Part shown: positions 43,689 through 57,200 of the stretch, in pieces | Numbering within the stretch: position 1 is the stretch's first letter | Layout: every line of letters starts with the position of its first letter | NCBI RefSeq assembly: GCF_932294415.1 | Contig: NC_065535.1 | Span: 27,126,782-27,190,781, forward strand | From: Quercus robur | Lineage: Eukaryota > Streptophyta > Magnoliopsida > Fagales > Fagaceae | DNA length: 64,000 bases | Reading direction: 5' to 3' | Made by a program: the position numbers and the translations under genes | The notes under the pieces: generated by a model | Told to the model about the DNA's origin: nothing | Databases searched by the model: none | The model's input: the letters and a program-made list of their open reading frames with translations, nothing else

Positions 43689-43912
43689 TTTGCCTACTCC
43701 CTCATTGGGATCGTCAGTTTTGCCTATTACCTCGTTAGGATCATTAGCTTCGCCTACTCCCTCGTCGAGATCGTCAGCTTCGCCTACTCCCTCATCAGGG
43801 TCGTCAGCTTTGCCTACTCTCTCGTCGGGGTCGTCAGCTTTCGTTAGGGTCGTCAGCTTCGCCTACTCCCTCATCGGGGTCGTCGGCTTTGCCTACTCCC
43901 TTCAGCTTAGTA
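43689..43912. repeat. 30-bp minisatellite, array 2 (~7 units)
   Basis: The same unit as array 1, resuming directly after the fold-back segment and ending near ttcagcttagtag. Confidence 0.9.
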
Positions 43913-44692
43913 GTGTCAGCTTTCCATTTATGATAAGTTAACCCCGTCTTCCTAAAGCTGTTTGACTGCCATTTATGACAAATGAGGCCGACGAGTCTAT
44001 TTTGAACGTTGCTTCATGATACTATATTCATGAGTATTCACATTCACAATTTTACCCTTATCAGTTTTCATAAGTTTTCTTAGTTCATAATTCGGCCCCC
44101 CTCACTTTAAACCCTAAGTTCATCCCTAATAGAAACAATGTCAATAAAAATTATTAAATTTTCACCACCTGTCAATCCTAAGCAATTGGTACAAGTGATA
44201 TAATTTATCATGAACAACAAAGATATACGTAATAATCTAATGGTGAATAAGATAGAAAGCTAAAAAAATAAAATAAAAAAACAGAAGAAGAAAATGGTGG
44301 AGAAAGTGAAAAATTAAAAACATAAAGCATACCTCATATTTATATGAACTTGGTCAATGTACAAAACCATCGAGCAATCCAAGCCTCCGTTCAAATCAGT
44401 AAGTTTTCCTCAATTCCTTTGAGAAACCAACACCACAGATCTTTCCGTTGGTCTTCGATGTGCAAAATTCAGGAATTCGATCTCCATATTCCGTCTCACG
44501 TGCTACCACGCACTGCCTGGAGTTTTTGACTGAGGATCCATGCGCTATGCGCACCATCGAAGATTTGCCTTCGCCCATCATTGTTGCCTCAGTAAGGTGT
44601 CGTTTGCCAGCTAGCTACAACGGTTACTTCTCTCCCATCATCAACTAGTGGCTCTGAGTTTGCCCTGCCTTCTTGCAACAGTTTGGTATGTG
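43913..44692. other. Intergenic, no feature recognised
   Basis: No coding sequence is supported; short open frames near 44344-44648 have no recognisable product. Confidence 0.45.
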
Positions 44693-44697
44693 CTGAA

Positions 44698-45117
44698 TGT
44701 AGGGAATTAACCCGAATTTCCAACTTGTGAGAAACAAAAAAAAAAAAAAAATAGAAAAAACACAAGCCAAAGAAAAACAATCACACACGCGCAAGACAGT
44801 ATTTACGTGGTTCGACAATTTGCCTACGTCTACGGAATTGAAGAGATTTCACTATTATCAAGGAAAAAATACAAAGTGCGGCTATAGATTTTTCTCTCAC
44901 TCAAGAAACGCGACAACCACAAACCCTAATCACAAAATTGCATTTTCTACACAAAACGGGCCAAAAAATACGCTCCGACTTGAGCCTATCGGCCCAAGCT
45001 TCCGCTCCATGGACTAAGCCTTAGTAAATCTCCCATTAAAAAAACACGCAACATTATTCGAGTCAAGTTGGGTCATCAAAGCGGATCAAACAAAATTAAG
45101 CTCCACAAAGTCCAACA
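44698..45117 (+). mobile_element. 420-bp solo LTR, TSD CTGAA
   Basis: It begins TGTAGGGAATTAACC and ends AAGTCCAACA, with a perfect 5-bp duplication CTGAA at 44693-44697 and 45118-45122. It contains tttacgtggttcgacaattt and ttgcctacgtctacgg, phrases typical of many plant LTRs. There is no internal region, so it is a solo LTR. Confidence 0.87.
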
Positions 45118-45122
45118 CTGAA

Positions 45123-46488
45123 TTCTTTAATTAGGACACAGAAACAGGACGGTGAGATTGTTTATTTTCTAACCATTGGCTTACCTTGTTTTTTTCCATT
45201 TAAAAATAAGAAGAAACGAGATTTCTAAACTAAAAGTAAGCTTCTCTCGATAAATAGTCCTACGAGCATGACATTTTCATAACAAAACCTAAATAACAAA
45301 TTATTTTTGCTTCTTTTCTAGGCCTTCCACAAAATTTTGTGGCCTTTGCTTTATTCAAAAATCAAATACTATAATTATTATGATTTTTCCTATGTGTAGC
45401 TTTAATTACTCTACCTCTATTATTCCATTTTAATATTACCTCACTCCAAATATTTTTTTTTTCTCCCCCTACTTTCCCAATTCAACTTCATCATTTGCAA
45501 AAAAAATAAATTTTAAAATTTAAAACTGAAGCAAGCAACCTAGAAAAAAAAAATTAAATCAGCAAAAATCATCCTAACAATCCTCCACCGTAAGCAACCC
45601 AGCAGAACTCAACTTAAAAAACAACCCAAATCTGTAAAAATTAAGCCAAGTTGATCTCCAATCTGCCAGCGGTGGTGGTAAGAAAGAAAAGCCCAAATCT
45701 CCGATTTGCGATCTCCAAGCATGGCCAACGTTGAGAGAGAGTCGTGGCCTTCGCGAGCTCTGCTGATAGTTCCACCGTGAGCAACCGGTTCTCCGATGTA
45801 ACCATAGTCAATGTCAAAAGAGAGAGAGAGCCTGATGCAAGGAGCTTGTCATTGGGTTGATGAACATTAACTCTGGAGTTGAGAGAGAGAGAGAGAAAGA
45901 GAAAGAGATATTAATGTACAAAATGATCATAACTTGGTAGAGGTTTTTTTTTTTTTTTAAAGAAAAATATAGAGGCTTGATTAATTTAAATCATTTTGGA
46001 CAACATCTTCCAAATCAGAATCTACCCAAACATCAATACTTGCAGATAAAACTACTTTTCTTGCAAATGCATGATCTAAACAATTGCCCTCCCTTTTAAC
46101 ATGACAAAAATTAAACCATCGTAAGGAACTAGCTAGTAGTTTTGTCTCATTTGTTAGTTTTGCGCAACAAAATGTTGATCCTTATGTAAGGATCTTTTCA
46201 CTATGCTTAACCATATTTCTTACTCTTAAGGCAAAAAAATATCATAAGTATTGGGCATATGTAACCATCCCTTTTACATGGAGTGCACAAATGAGTAACA
46301 CAAAAGGATACTTTCTTGTTCTAAAGGTTCAGACACTCACAAGACATAGGTGACACAATTGGAGATCCACTTGAGGACTTTTCTGGTTTTGCACTCAATA
46401 TGCTCTGGTAAACTTCTGGTCCTTCACTCAAAAGTGCATATGTGTAAATTATCTAAATATCTCAAAGTTACCATTAATAATGATGTAA
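45123..46488. other. Intergenic, no feature recognised
   Basis: AT-rich with A and T runs. A GC-richer patch at 45655-45800 (cagcggtggtgg, atggccaacgttgagagaga) looks like decayed exon or UTR but has no usable frame. A (GA)n-like run lies near 45880-45905. Confidence 0.45.
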
Positions 46489-46500
46489 CTACCAAATCCT

Positions 46501-46673
46501 AACCCAGGGGGTTGGTCGAGTTGATTGAGCTCTTGGTCTCAAAGTGCTTGTACTGAAAAGAATTTTCTGAGCCAGTTCTTTATCCCTTTGTGGGCCCACC
46601 TGACACAAACAGTGATTAGTCTCTGGTTGAAAACCTTGAGGAAACACTGTGAGAAACCAAAAAAAAAAAAAAA
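46501..46673 (+). mobile_element. SINE with poly-A tail, TSD CTACCAAATCCT
   Basis: It is flanked by a perfect 12-bp duplication CTACCAAATCCT (46489-46500, 46674-46685) and ends in an A run. The body shares gagctcttggtct, gtgggcccacct and aaacagtgattagtctctgg with the copy at 46919-47115. It lacks the ~50-base section with box B that the other copy has, so it is an internally deleted member. Confidence 0.85.
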
Positions 46674-46918
46674 CTACCAAATCCTCACCTATCATTCATT
46701 AGAATGAAAATTTCTTATTTTAGCATAAATACTTACTTTTTCTATTTTACATACATTTCAAAACACTCTACATTAGATTATTTATTTTACACTACATTTC
46801 ATTAAAATTCTATTTTGTTATCAATTTTTTTATTGTTATCTCAAATGACCTCTCTACCTCATGGGGTGAGTAAAAAATTATTAAAATACGCATTTACATA
46901 GTTACAATAACCATGTAC

Positions 46919-47115
46919 TGGGCTCTCGGTCTTAAGGTACTTGTACTGAGCTCGACTGGGTGTACTCCCTAGTTCGAGTCTTGCTACCTGCACTTTGAAA
47001 AGAATTTCCTAGGCCAGCGCTTTACCCCTTCGTGGGCCCACCTAGCGCAAACAGTGATTAGTCTCTGGTTGAAAGTCTTGAGGATACACTATGCAAGAGC
47101 AAAAATAAATAAATA
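46919..47115 (+). mobile_element. SINE, same family, with (AAAT)n tail
   Basis: Flanks AATAACCATGTAC (46906-46918) and AATAACCATATAC (47116-47128) match at 12 of 13 bases. The body contains the box B-like agttcgagtcttgc, then cgtgggcccacct and aaacagtgattagtctctgg, and ends in aaataaataaat. It is only about 250 bases from the deleted copy, in the same orientation. Confidence 0.83.
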
Positions 47116-47128
47116 AATAACCATATAC

Positions 47129-48286
47129 ATTTACATAATTACTATAACACAAATTTATTTTTGCAAAATAATAAATAAACTAATGTAAATGTATTTTGGA
47201 ATTGATTGGGCAAATTTAGGACCTTATGCTATTTTGCATCAACCTATGCAAATGCTCTTATAGAAATTAGTTTTGGAACTACTAGATGGTGAGAAGCAAG
47301 CCAATATCAAGGATCTCTATCGTGGGAAAATTTAAACAATAAGCATGTTTAATTATGAAGAAAATTCCATTTTACTACCATAAACTATACACTTGATTAC
47401 GCTTTATACCATAAGCTTTTCGATTGCACGTTTTGCACCCTAATTTATAATCTTTGTTACACTTTGCACCCTGATATCAAGTCTACTATTAATTTGGATG
47501 AAAAAATATGACACCATGTAAAAAGACCTAATTGCCCATCTTCTCAATAAACTTTGAATTTTCGTCCAAGTTAACAATGAACTTAACATTAAAATACAAA
47601 GTGTAACAAGGATCATCGTTTAAGGTGTAAAACATGCATTCAAAAAGTTTAGAATACACAGTGGAATATGGAATATAGTTTAGGGTGGTAAAATACAATT
47701 TCCCCTTAATTATGCAAATGAAATTTTAAATTAATATATAACATTGATGTTTCAATTTCTTTTTTTGGTAATAAACGATGCATTTAATTAAAATATTAAA
47801 TAACCAGAAATGAGTTCAGTACAGAGCCTGTCATAATAGTAATACAGACCCAAGGAATCATAGAAGAATATTAATAAAGACATATCAGTAGGGGCCTATC
47901 AAAACACAATCTTGTTGTAGATATGTCTATTTTCTTGCAAGAGCATCCGCACTCTATAATTCCGCCCACCTTGATCAACACTACAACTGTCTCTTTGAAA
48001 TTCAAAAGCAGAGAATAGCAGAAACATATTTGCCATTGCTGCATCATCAAAATTCCCACATGAGAAAGAAACCCTTCCAGTACGAGAATTGTACCAGCTA
48101 ATCTGAGTAAATAAACATAACCTTCTATACTCTAGCATAACTTTCTACTTTTTTCTAAGTACTAGGAAAAACAATAACCAAATAAACTTGAATATAGTCC
48201 CAAAAGCTGTTGGATAGGACAGGAAATGAGAAAACAAAAAGAAAAAGGTTCCATCATTATACTACTTGTCACAAACCTTCAAGAAT
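47129..48286. other. TERT downstream region; one unassigned open stretch
   Basis: Mostly AT-rich. The minus-strand stretch 48138-47899 has an unusually protein-like composition (for example S-Y-N-S-R-T-G-R-V-S-F-S-C-G-N-F, allowing for reading variants), but I cannot assign a family and it has no clear start. It could be part of a TERT 3' UTR, a separate exon or chance. Confidence 0.35.
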
Positions 48287-51200
48287 TTAATACTTAATTT
48301 TCCATATTAAAGAGGAATGTGAGGCATCAACTGCATACTTTAGTTGAGGTGGCAGTGGCACACTTGTAGGTATTGTATGTTCTAACTTACACCTTAATGA
48401 AGATAGCAACTGTTTATGCCGTGATTCTTTTCTCTTCAATACTTGTATATATGCATATAATCCAAGCCATTCAACTTCTTCTTCCTCCAACTGAAGTATT
48501 GGCAGGACATCAGAATACTGGTATGCAGAACGCATCCGTTTCTTTATGAGCTTGTACATATACCTAACAAGTCAATCAACAAAGACAAAGAACTGAAAAA
48601 ATGGTAGAAAATAAGTAACTTTAAATTTGATAATTAAATTTTATAGTTCTTAAAATGTAAAGATTGTGTATACTGCACATGGGGCTTCAACAATGCTAAA
48701 TATCAACTAAAATCAGCACAGCAAAACTGCTCTCAATAAACCAAGTTTATTAACCACATACACTGTAAGATAAACAAGAATTACATCCATACCTCAGAGA
48801 TCTTTCAATAATGTATAAATAGAATCCCACACGAAGTTTGCATATGTACGATAAGTCACAAACATAGCAATGAAACTTCATTGCACATACCAAAAAAGCC
48901 TGATATATATTTAATCTGATAACAGCTGCAGAATTGATATTTGAATCAAAGAATATAGGGTGGCATTTAGGTCTCATAAAGCTACACAGCTTTGCCCTCA
49001 GATGGCGGCCTGGTTTACCTTGCCAGCTGACAGTAAGAGTCGAACTTAAATGATTATTCAGATACCTGTTTAGCATATGGAACAAGTTAATTGGGGAAGA
49101 AATTGAACTTTCACAAATTCTGGCTGGAAAATCAATAAGAATTAGAATTAATAAATAAAAATAAATCAAGCAACAGCCAAAAGGAAACTCTCAAGTATAA
49201 TTGTTTGGAAGAAGGAAGATATAAAACCAAATAAGAATGCTAACATACAATTTTGAAAGTACCAAATGTTAAGGCTTAAGCAGTACTTATACATCAATAT
49301 TTTTTTGATAATTTGATGGTTGGGGAATGAAGGGATTTGAACCCAAGATGTCTCATGTTGGAAACACCAGGAAATGCCAGTTGAGCACATGGCTCTTGGA
49401 AATATACATCAATAATATCTGGACTATGGACTACAGTCTGTGCATTATCATGTTATGTACACTTAATGAGTAGTCTGACAATGATTTGGAATGATTTCAA
49501 AGGTTCAAATGATTGTGTCCCAATCTTAGCATCTGAAGCTAAATCCCACCAATAAAACAAAAATGTTGATCATCCATCAAGACACCACTAGGTAAATTCC
49601 AAAACAGAAGATCATAAGATATATCTGGCAAAAAGAATGACAACAAAGTAAAATGTATATACAAAAATTAACTTTGTGTAGTCTGCCTGAACTTCTAAAG
49701 TGCAACAGTTGAGAAGCAATCCACTCCATCGAAGAAATGAAATGCCATCTTCACCCACATAAGCCCTGCTCGATGGAATCCCTGATAACTGTCCAATATC
49801 AAAATTAAGAGAAAATTTGTCATCATTCATGTAGCAGTTGTACTCGCGAAATCCTCTTTGCAGCCTGGAAAAGAAGCTAGCAGCCTGCTTCTTTGAGGTT
49901 GAAATGAAAAGGAAGTCATCAATAAACCTAAGAAGTATATATCTATCACCACTACTTTCCTCTGCAGAAGCATCCATAGAATTATATCTTCTAGATATAT
50001 CTTTACTAGCACCTTCACTAGTTTTTTCAAGAAATGGAATGATCAAATTCCTTTCCAGATGTCCATAGTATAATGAGCAAAGCAGAGGAGACAAAGCACT
50101 TCCTTGAGGAATACCTAAACCTTGCACGAAAAACTTTTTATCAAATTGCAGTACATTGTACTTAACATGTTCCTTCAAAATGAAAAATAACTCTTCTTTT
50201 TTCACATGCCTGCTCCACTCCTGTAAGATGAAAAAATATTAAACAAAACTTAGCTTCCTTAAAAGAGATGATTTCTTTATAAGTATAAAAATTCAGAACA
50301 GAGGCATTTCATTTTTCCACTTTGGAAGTCTACTGTCCCATTCAGTTGACATCTACTTGTGGAGTCCACTAGGATGATCTGACACTTAGGTTGTGTTTGC
50401 CATTAGCTTAAAAAGCTAGTCTTTTTTACCATTCAGCTTATTTTTGCTACTATTCATGGGTCCTATTGCACTTTTTGATACTATTCATGAGTCTCACTGT
50501 TCTATTTCAACTACCTTTTAGCTTTAACTACGATACTTTCAATAAAAAGTTTTCAGTTTCAATTAAATAAGCTGTTCCCAAATAGACTCTTAATTTATTG
50601 AAATTTTGAGTGATGTATGTTGCTTAATGAAGTGGCATTTACCTTTTCAACTATAGCAACATTACATCTGCACAAGTGAATGAAAAAGATACATTCAGAT
50701 TCAATTTCTTTCTAAAACATAATCTCAGATATCATTGAATTATCCTTCCACCTATACTTCACCAAATGCAGATTGGAGGATGAAGTGCATGCAAGATCCC
50801 CACTAGAGTTCCATGTATAAGGGGGTGACAGAAAAGTGCATTGACATTTAATTGCATTTTATTAGTTCAGGCTCAATCATATCAATCCCTATGCATAGGG
50901 AAGTAAACGATATATTTTCATTAAATGTAGAAATGATGAAAAATCCTTAATTGTGTATGTTGGTAACATGTAGTGTGCTTAAGGAAATTCACAGGTCAAG
51001 GACCAAATTGAGAGAGGAGTTTGAATCAAAGAGCGGCTATACTACATAAGGGGCAGAACTAACCAAACTGGAATAGAGGCATGGTGGCAGCTCTTCAACA
51101 AAATAGATCAATTTTCACTGTCAAAATTTTCTGGAAATGGGTAAATTTGCCACAGGAACTTCTGCATGGCAGCTGCTTTTAGTCTTGGGCTGTTAGTGAT

Positions 51201-54200
51201 GCAAACAGTAAAGTTTTCAAAGTTTTCATGATTTGTGGTCGAGTTTTGATGTGGGGTCCTTGGCATCTTTCATCATAGGTTACTTTAATTATCATGGACT
51301 CTTAATATTAGTTTTTTTTAGTTTAGAAAGTTGTTAGTTTAGTTTTAATAGTTTTACTAGAATAAGGGCAATTTAGTAATTTCCATATTTTTGGAATGGG
51401 CTGTCCTTGGTTGTACCAAAGGCCCATGAGTCTTTTTTTTATGTTTTCAATCCTTTTCCTATTTGGTTTAAACATTCTTATTTCTTTTTTGTTTGTTATT
51501 AGTAATACTTGTAGAGGAATAGTTTATTTAAAGTCCTAGTCCTAGGAAAGGATTTAACACTCGCCGACATAAGGCTTTATTGTCGTAAATAATATTTATA
51601 GAGAGTTTGATTTTAATAAAATTTCAGCATCTTATTTGAAGCTTTGAGGGTGTGATTACCTTCTCGTACCTAAGTGTGATTGCTAAGGAAAACCTAAGAG
51701 TCATTGTCCTTGTGTTTTTTCTTTCTTTATTTCATTTTATTTTTTCATCATTTTTTTAATAGCAAACAGCCATCAACCATTCAAGATCTCATCAAGAATC
51801 TAATTTAATGCTGAATTTCTAAAGACCCTACATCAGTTAGGGTAAAAGCTTGATGACAGTAGCAATATGGAAGAGAAAGAATACTACCTAGTCATCACAA
51901 CATTGATGCATTGCTCATCCAAATATCTTATTACACCACATAGATACACCCCATGGACTTATCAAAAAAACATAGATACACCACATGGGCTACAGATACT
52001 TTATTCTTTATCCCCTTTAATGTACATCAATGCGTAGCTGACATAGGCTGCATATGCTTGGTGAATGAGCACATTAGGGGGACTGAGGAAAGTTGGTTCA
52101 CTAGTCAAAGCATAACTGACCTAAGACTAAATCTAAATGACCCAAATACAAGTACACTTTTGGCCCTTGAAGTTATGGTTTGGCTTCATTTCAGCTATTT
52201 ACATTTCAAAATTTTCATTTTGGCCCTTCATGTTTTATTTCATTTTCATATTGACCTTACCATCCATTTCCATTAGTAATCTTTTTTTATTTTTTGATAA
52301 GTATTAGTAATCTAACCATCCATAATAAGGTATTTTGCCCACAATAAGGAAATTACTACATTCCACAACATTATTGAGCTAGTATTTCATGAATAGTTAA
52401 ATACAAAGGACCCTTAAAGATTAGATTACTAAAGGAAACAAATGGCAGGGCCAATATGAAAACGGAATCCAACATTAAAGACCAAAATAAAAATTTTGAA
52501 ACTTAAAGGGTTAAAATGAAAACAACCCCAAACTTTGAAGACCAAAAGTTATCGGTAAGTAACACATGTACCCAACCCAACAGATCTTGTACCCACAACC
52601 TCACCCTCCACACTTTACAGTTAAAAGGGAAGAGGTGTCATTTGAACTAGAGCTCATCGGCAACCCAAATACACTTTAGTCGACAACTAAATAAGAGTCG
52701 CAACCAACTAACCAGTTCCCGGGCCATAACAAAATAGACAAAAATACCCTTGTTATTCAGTACAAAAACCAAATGAGTGCCCGTCAATCTCTGCAAGTAC
52801 CAAAATTATCCAAAGGATAGCACAATCAGCTGGGCCTAGGAACCTCTCAAAAATCTCTGCAAGTACCAAAACTATTTTCATTTGGTAGAGCTTCATTTGA
52901 ACATCAAAACTTCTAGTGCTAAAAGCCATCATTTGATCTATAAAAAAAGGTAGTCCCCACTATTTTGCAAAATCAGCGACAATAATATAAAGAATAAAAG
53001 TCCAACTCAATAAATTGCTTAAGGTGCTTACAGGATTCTAAAGACTATTTGTATATTGCAGGCATTATGCGTGAACATGAAGGTAGTAGTTAAAAAGGTA
53101 GTAAAGCTGATACTATGTGACCTAGCTGATAAAAAGCAAAAGCAGTAATCCTTAAAATATTCAATGGAAATAGAAAAGATCTATAAGAAAACATATCACC
53201 AACTTTCCTTGAAGATTGACTTAAAATAGCTACCTGGTTAACAAAGACAGTATGCAGTAAACGGAAGGGAACAGAGGATGTGACTTCTGGAGTGCTCATA
53301 TTTTGATCCATCAGGACAAGGTTCTTATGAACCCACAAAGATTTCTGTGTGCAGACTACTTGATGGGACTGTTTAAGAATATATTCATCTTTCTGTATGA
53401 TATCTTTCATTACAGTAAGCAGCTTATCCTGATCAATAGAATCAAATGCTTTTCGTACATCAGAAATGACAACAAATGCACCAGGCATGGTTGCCAACCT
53501 ATTTTTCAGACCAATTAGAAATGGACATAACTTTCTGTAGACATCATTGTAATCAAAAACTGATGATCCCAGCTTCTTGGGTTCTTCCAACTGTATTCCT
53601 TTTAAGACAGCGTGTGTATCACGAAGAACAAAGTTTACAGACTTGAAATGATTAAATATAACTTTCTTTTGACGAGATTTTCCTTTTCCATGCATTCCAC
53701 ATGATTGATTTTCCAAAGAGGATTTTAGTGTTGGCCTTTTTGATGATGCTTGTAGATTTGCCAGCATCCTCATCCCATTTCCTTTGGGACGAAGTCTTAG
53801 CTTTGAGAAACCAAATTTTCTGTTTTTCATAATATTTCTAACAGTCACATCATCCAAGTCACGATAGCCCTGATCTTTCAAGCAAGTGATGGCGTTATTT
53901 ATCAGCTTCTCCCAAACTGACTTCCTATAATAATATAGATCTTGATTCCCATGCTCAGTTTCAGTGACATAGAAGTTTGCTTGCACCAGTGGTACTACTA
54001 GACATGAAAAGAGCCAAAAGATCCAGCTTTCCAGAAGTTTATGTCTCAAAACATATGCGGCATCATCCAATCTTCTGGATCCCTTATGCATGTCAACACT
54101 CTCACTCATTGCATATTTTTGCACCTGATTACTAAAGCAACATGAAAAATTTTCAGTTGATAGAAATGGGAACTCTGATACTTTTAATTTATGCATGCAT

Positions 54201-57200
54201 TTCTTTAATGAGAACTTCTCAAATCTTCGTAGTTGAATAAACCTGGCAATATTTCTCCTTAACATTCTCCAGTTAGAGGGAGTCCCTAGAAATTCTGTAG
54301 GAACTATACTCCTAATCACTGCCCATATAAATGACACTACCTGACTTCTCAAGCAATAGCAAGTATTTGCTTCAAACAGAGGTTCAGTATCCTCGCAATA
54401 TGCAGTATTAAAACCATGAGATTTCTCAGGAACATTTTTCTTTGATTCATTCCCCTGAAATGAAAAATTCAGAAGTATTATATTTTTCTTAGAGGAAGCA
54501 AGAAGTGATTAAATTAGTGAGATAGCTTAAAGGATGTGCAATACACAGTGTGCAATTCTATGATGAGCTCCCATTTAACAAAGAACTGCCCACCACCCCG
54601 CCTAAAAAGAAGAAAGAAAAAAGAAAATTGCATACTCAATTTCAGTTTCCACAATTGTCCAGGCATGGATATTATGCACTAAGGCATTCAAAATGCATAG
54701 GAAACTGAGCAAGGTGTAACCTCATAATGTCAAATTGCGAATGCTAATTATGCCTTCACACAAATTATACACAACAAAATAGTCCCAATACTTACCTTAA
54801 AGCTGGTGCTAGATTTTCCAGTATCATTTAATTCTGGAACAGCACAATGCTTATCCAATAATCTCAGATGTTGGCAACACTGTGTCCTGCGTACGACCCT
54901 CTTAAACAACTTAACAAGTGAGTGGTACCTTCAGAACCAAAAACAAGCAGTTAAAGCCACCAAAAATAAAAACTGATCTCTTGGCATCAAGTGCAATTAT
55001 TTATTGCCCTAATATGATCATAAACATGTCCATATTTTATACGTCAGCAAAAGTTTTCATGTATTTGTGCTCTAAGACACAGTACGGCTTCCATCTGAAG
55101 ACGCTCATTTTAATGGTAACCATCATTTTATTCCAGACTTTAGTCTAAAGTACGAACGTTGACTATAAGATTCAAGCACAAAGATACTTCACTGTGCCAT
55201 TGTTGTCCCTTTTGACCTTAATCCCTTTCAGAGCCTTTAAACTGCAGTCATGGTACTTGTTGAGCAAACATTGTCATTACTCATAATTGGAAGTTTGAAA
55301 CTGTCTCATGCAAAAATCTCCTATTCTATCCAGCAAAGGAGCTATTTAACAGTTCCATATCTAAGAGCTTATAAGAACTATGTAATCAATATTATAAAGC
55401 AAGAATAAAATTGGATTGTAGAGATCAAATCATTAAACTGAAATTAACATGCATGCCACTTCAAAAAACAATAATCGTGACGTGACAAACCAATAAAGCC
55501 CTATCGGGTATCATCATACAATTAAAAAAATGTTCCACAAACAAAATATAAGAATCTGCCACTTACATGCATGCTGATTTGTTGACACAGAAGCCACTAC
55601 TCTGGCAGCATGGCATTTCCTGAGTTGCATTTATTTCAGATAAGCCAAAGATACTGCCAATAAGAAACTTTGCACCAGCAATATTGGGCTTTAGAGAATT
55701 TAGTATATCTGAAGATTATTAAGGTACTGTGTTCTTTTGCACCATAGAAAAAGCATGGCAGAAGCTCATAGCATCACAAACTTTCAGGTCAAACTGTGTT
55801 TCTTTGGCAAATAAAATGCATAATTGCACAACAAAAGAAGAAAAAAAAAAAATACAAGGGGTATTGACAACCAAAGGACCATTAGTTGCTGATCATTCAG
55901 TCTATCAACTCAGATGAAAAAAATGGAAATGAAAGGCAATTTTATAATGGAGAGAGCACAAATTAGCTACATGTACATTTAAAATTGGACTAGAGGATAC
56001 GTTTTCCTGGAAACATTGATGAAGAACGTTCCATGTCATAAAACATGGATTTCTGGTTAATGTAAGCCCCTTTGGCGACTACCAGGGGCTTAGGAGCTTG
56101 TGATATTGAAAAACAAGGCATCTGCAGAATAGATCATATCCAAAAGGAAAATTTTCAAAGTTAAAATAAATAAATAAACAGTAAATAGCAGGGAGAAATG
56201 TCTATCATTGCATTGAAAGAATCCAAATGTTCACTAGGAGGCATAAAGTGATTCAATCTTCTTATGTGTATAGATCAAAACTTAGTCTCTCTAATCCTCT
56301 TGAGGCAAAGGATCTTTTTGTCACTGACAATCACATCTATCTCAGAATCTCCAAGCCAGCAAACACCATTCTAGCCATGTATGTGTTAATATTGATTATG
56401 GTACTGATATCTCCTAATTGATGTTCTACTTCCAGCTTCTGTTACTTTCTTGGAGATGCTCATTAACCAGAAGAGTAAGCTGTGGCATACTGCATCTTGT
56501 TCTCGTGCTCAAGCAGGCACCATGAGTAAATAGCCACAACTACCTGCTGAGATTGTTTGTCTGTATGTCTTATGTTCTCAGGGAGAAACTATTTCTGCAC
56601 CTAAACCCTTTATTCTGATAATAGAAGGGTAATCACTATTAATCCAGACTTTCGTAATGATAACACACTTTCATAACACAAAAGTGATACTCAGTTTGTC
56701 ATATACAAAAGAAAGCAAAAAAGGAAATCAATGTAGCTGTGAATGATTGAAATGTTTATATAAAACATAATACACAAACTCCATTACCAAAATTCAATGG
56801 GATGTTATCATGTCATGCTCCGAAAATCTTTGATTACAATTTACAAAACTAACAGAGTTTGATGTTTAAAGTATTCCATAATGTGTTGAAGTACAGGTAC
56901 GAATCAATTATCAATTCATGTGGGGATCATTAATAAAAGTGTATCCATGCTAGGCACACAAAGCATGTATCTAAAAATCTTCTAGATCAGGCCACAATAT
57001 TAGGTTTCATGTACTAAAAGAACCTTTCTCTTTCTATTAGTAAGTTACATGGGCATTTAGTGAGCCTTGAACTCTCAAACTCACCCTCCAACCATTATTG
57101 TGGGAAAAGGAAGTGCCATTGAGCTAGAGCTAATTGGCAGAATGGAACCCCTCCAACATATCAAACCAAAGTTGAACTTGACTGAAAGATCCTTCATAGG

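Noticed and set aside
43148..43941. Frames of 70-197 codons over the fold-back
   Set aside because: They are open on both strands across inverted arms; the peptides are mirror repeats of the same palindromic DNA.
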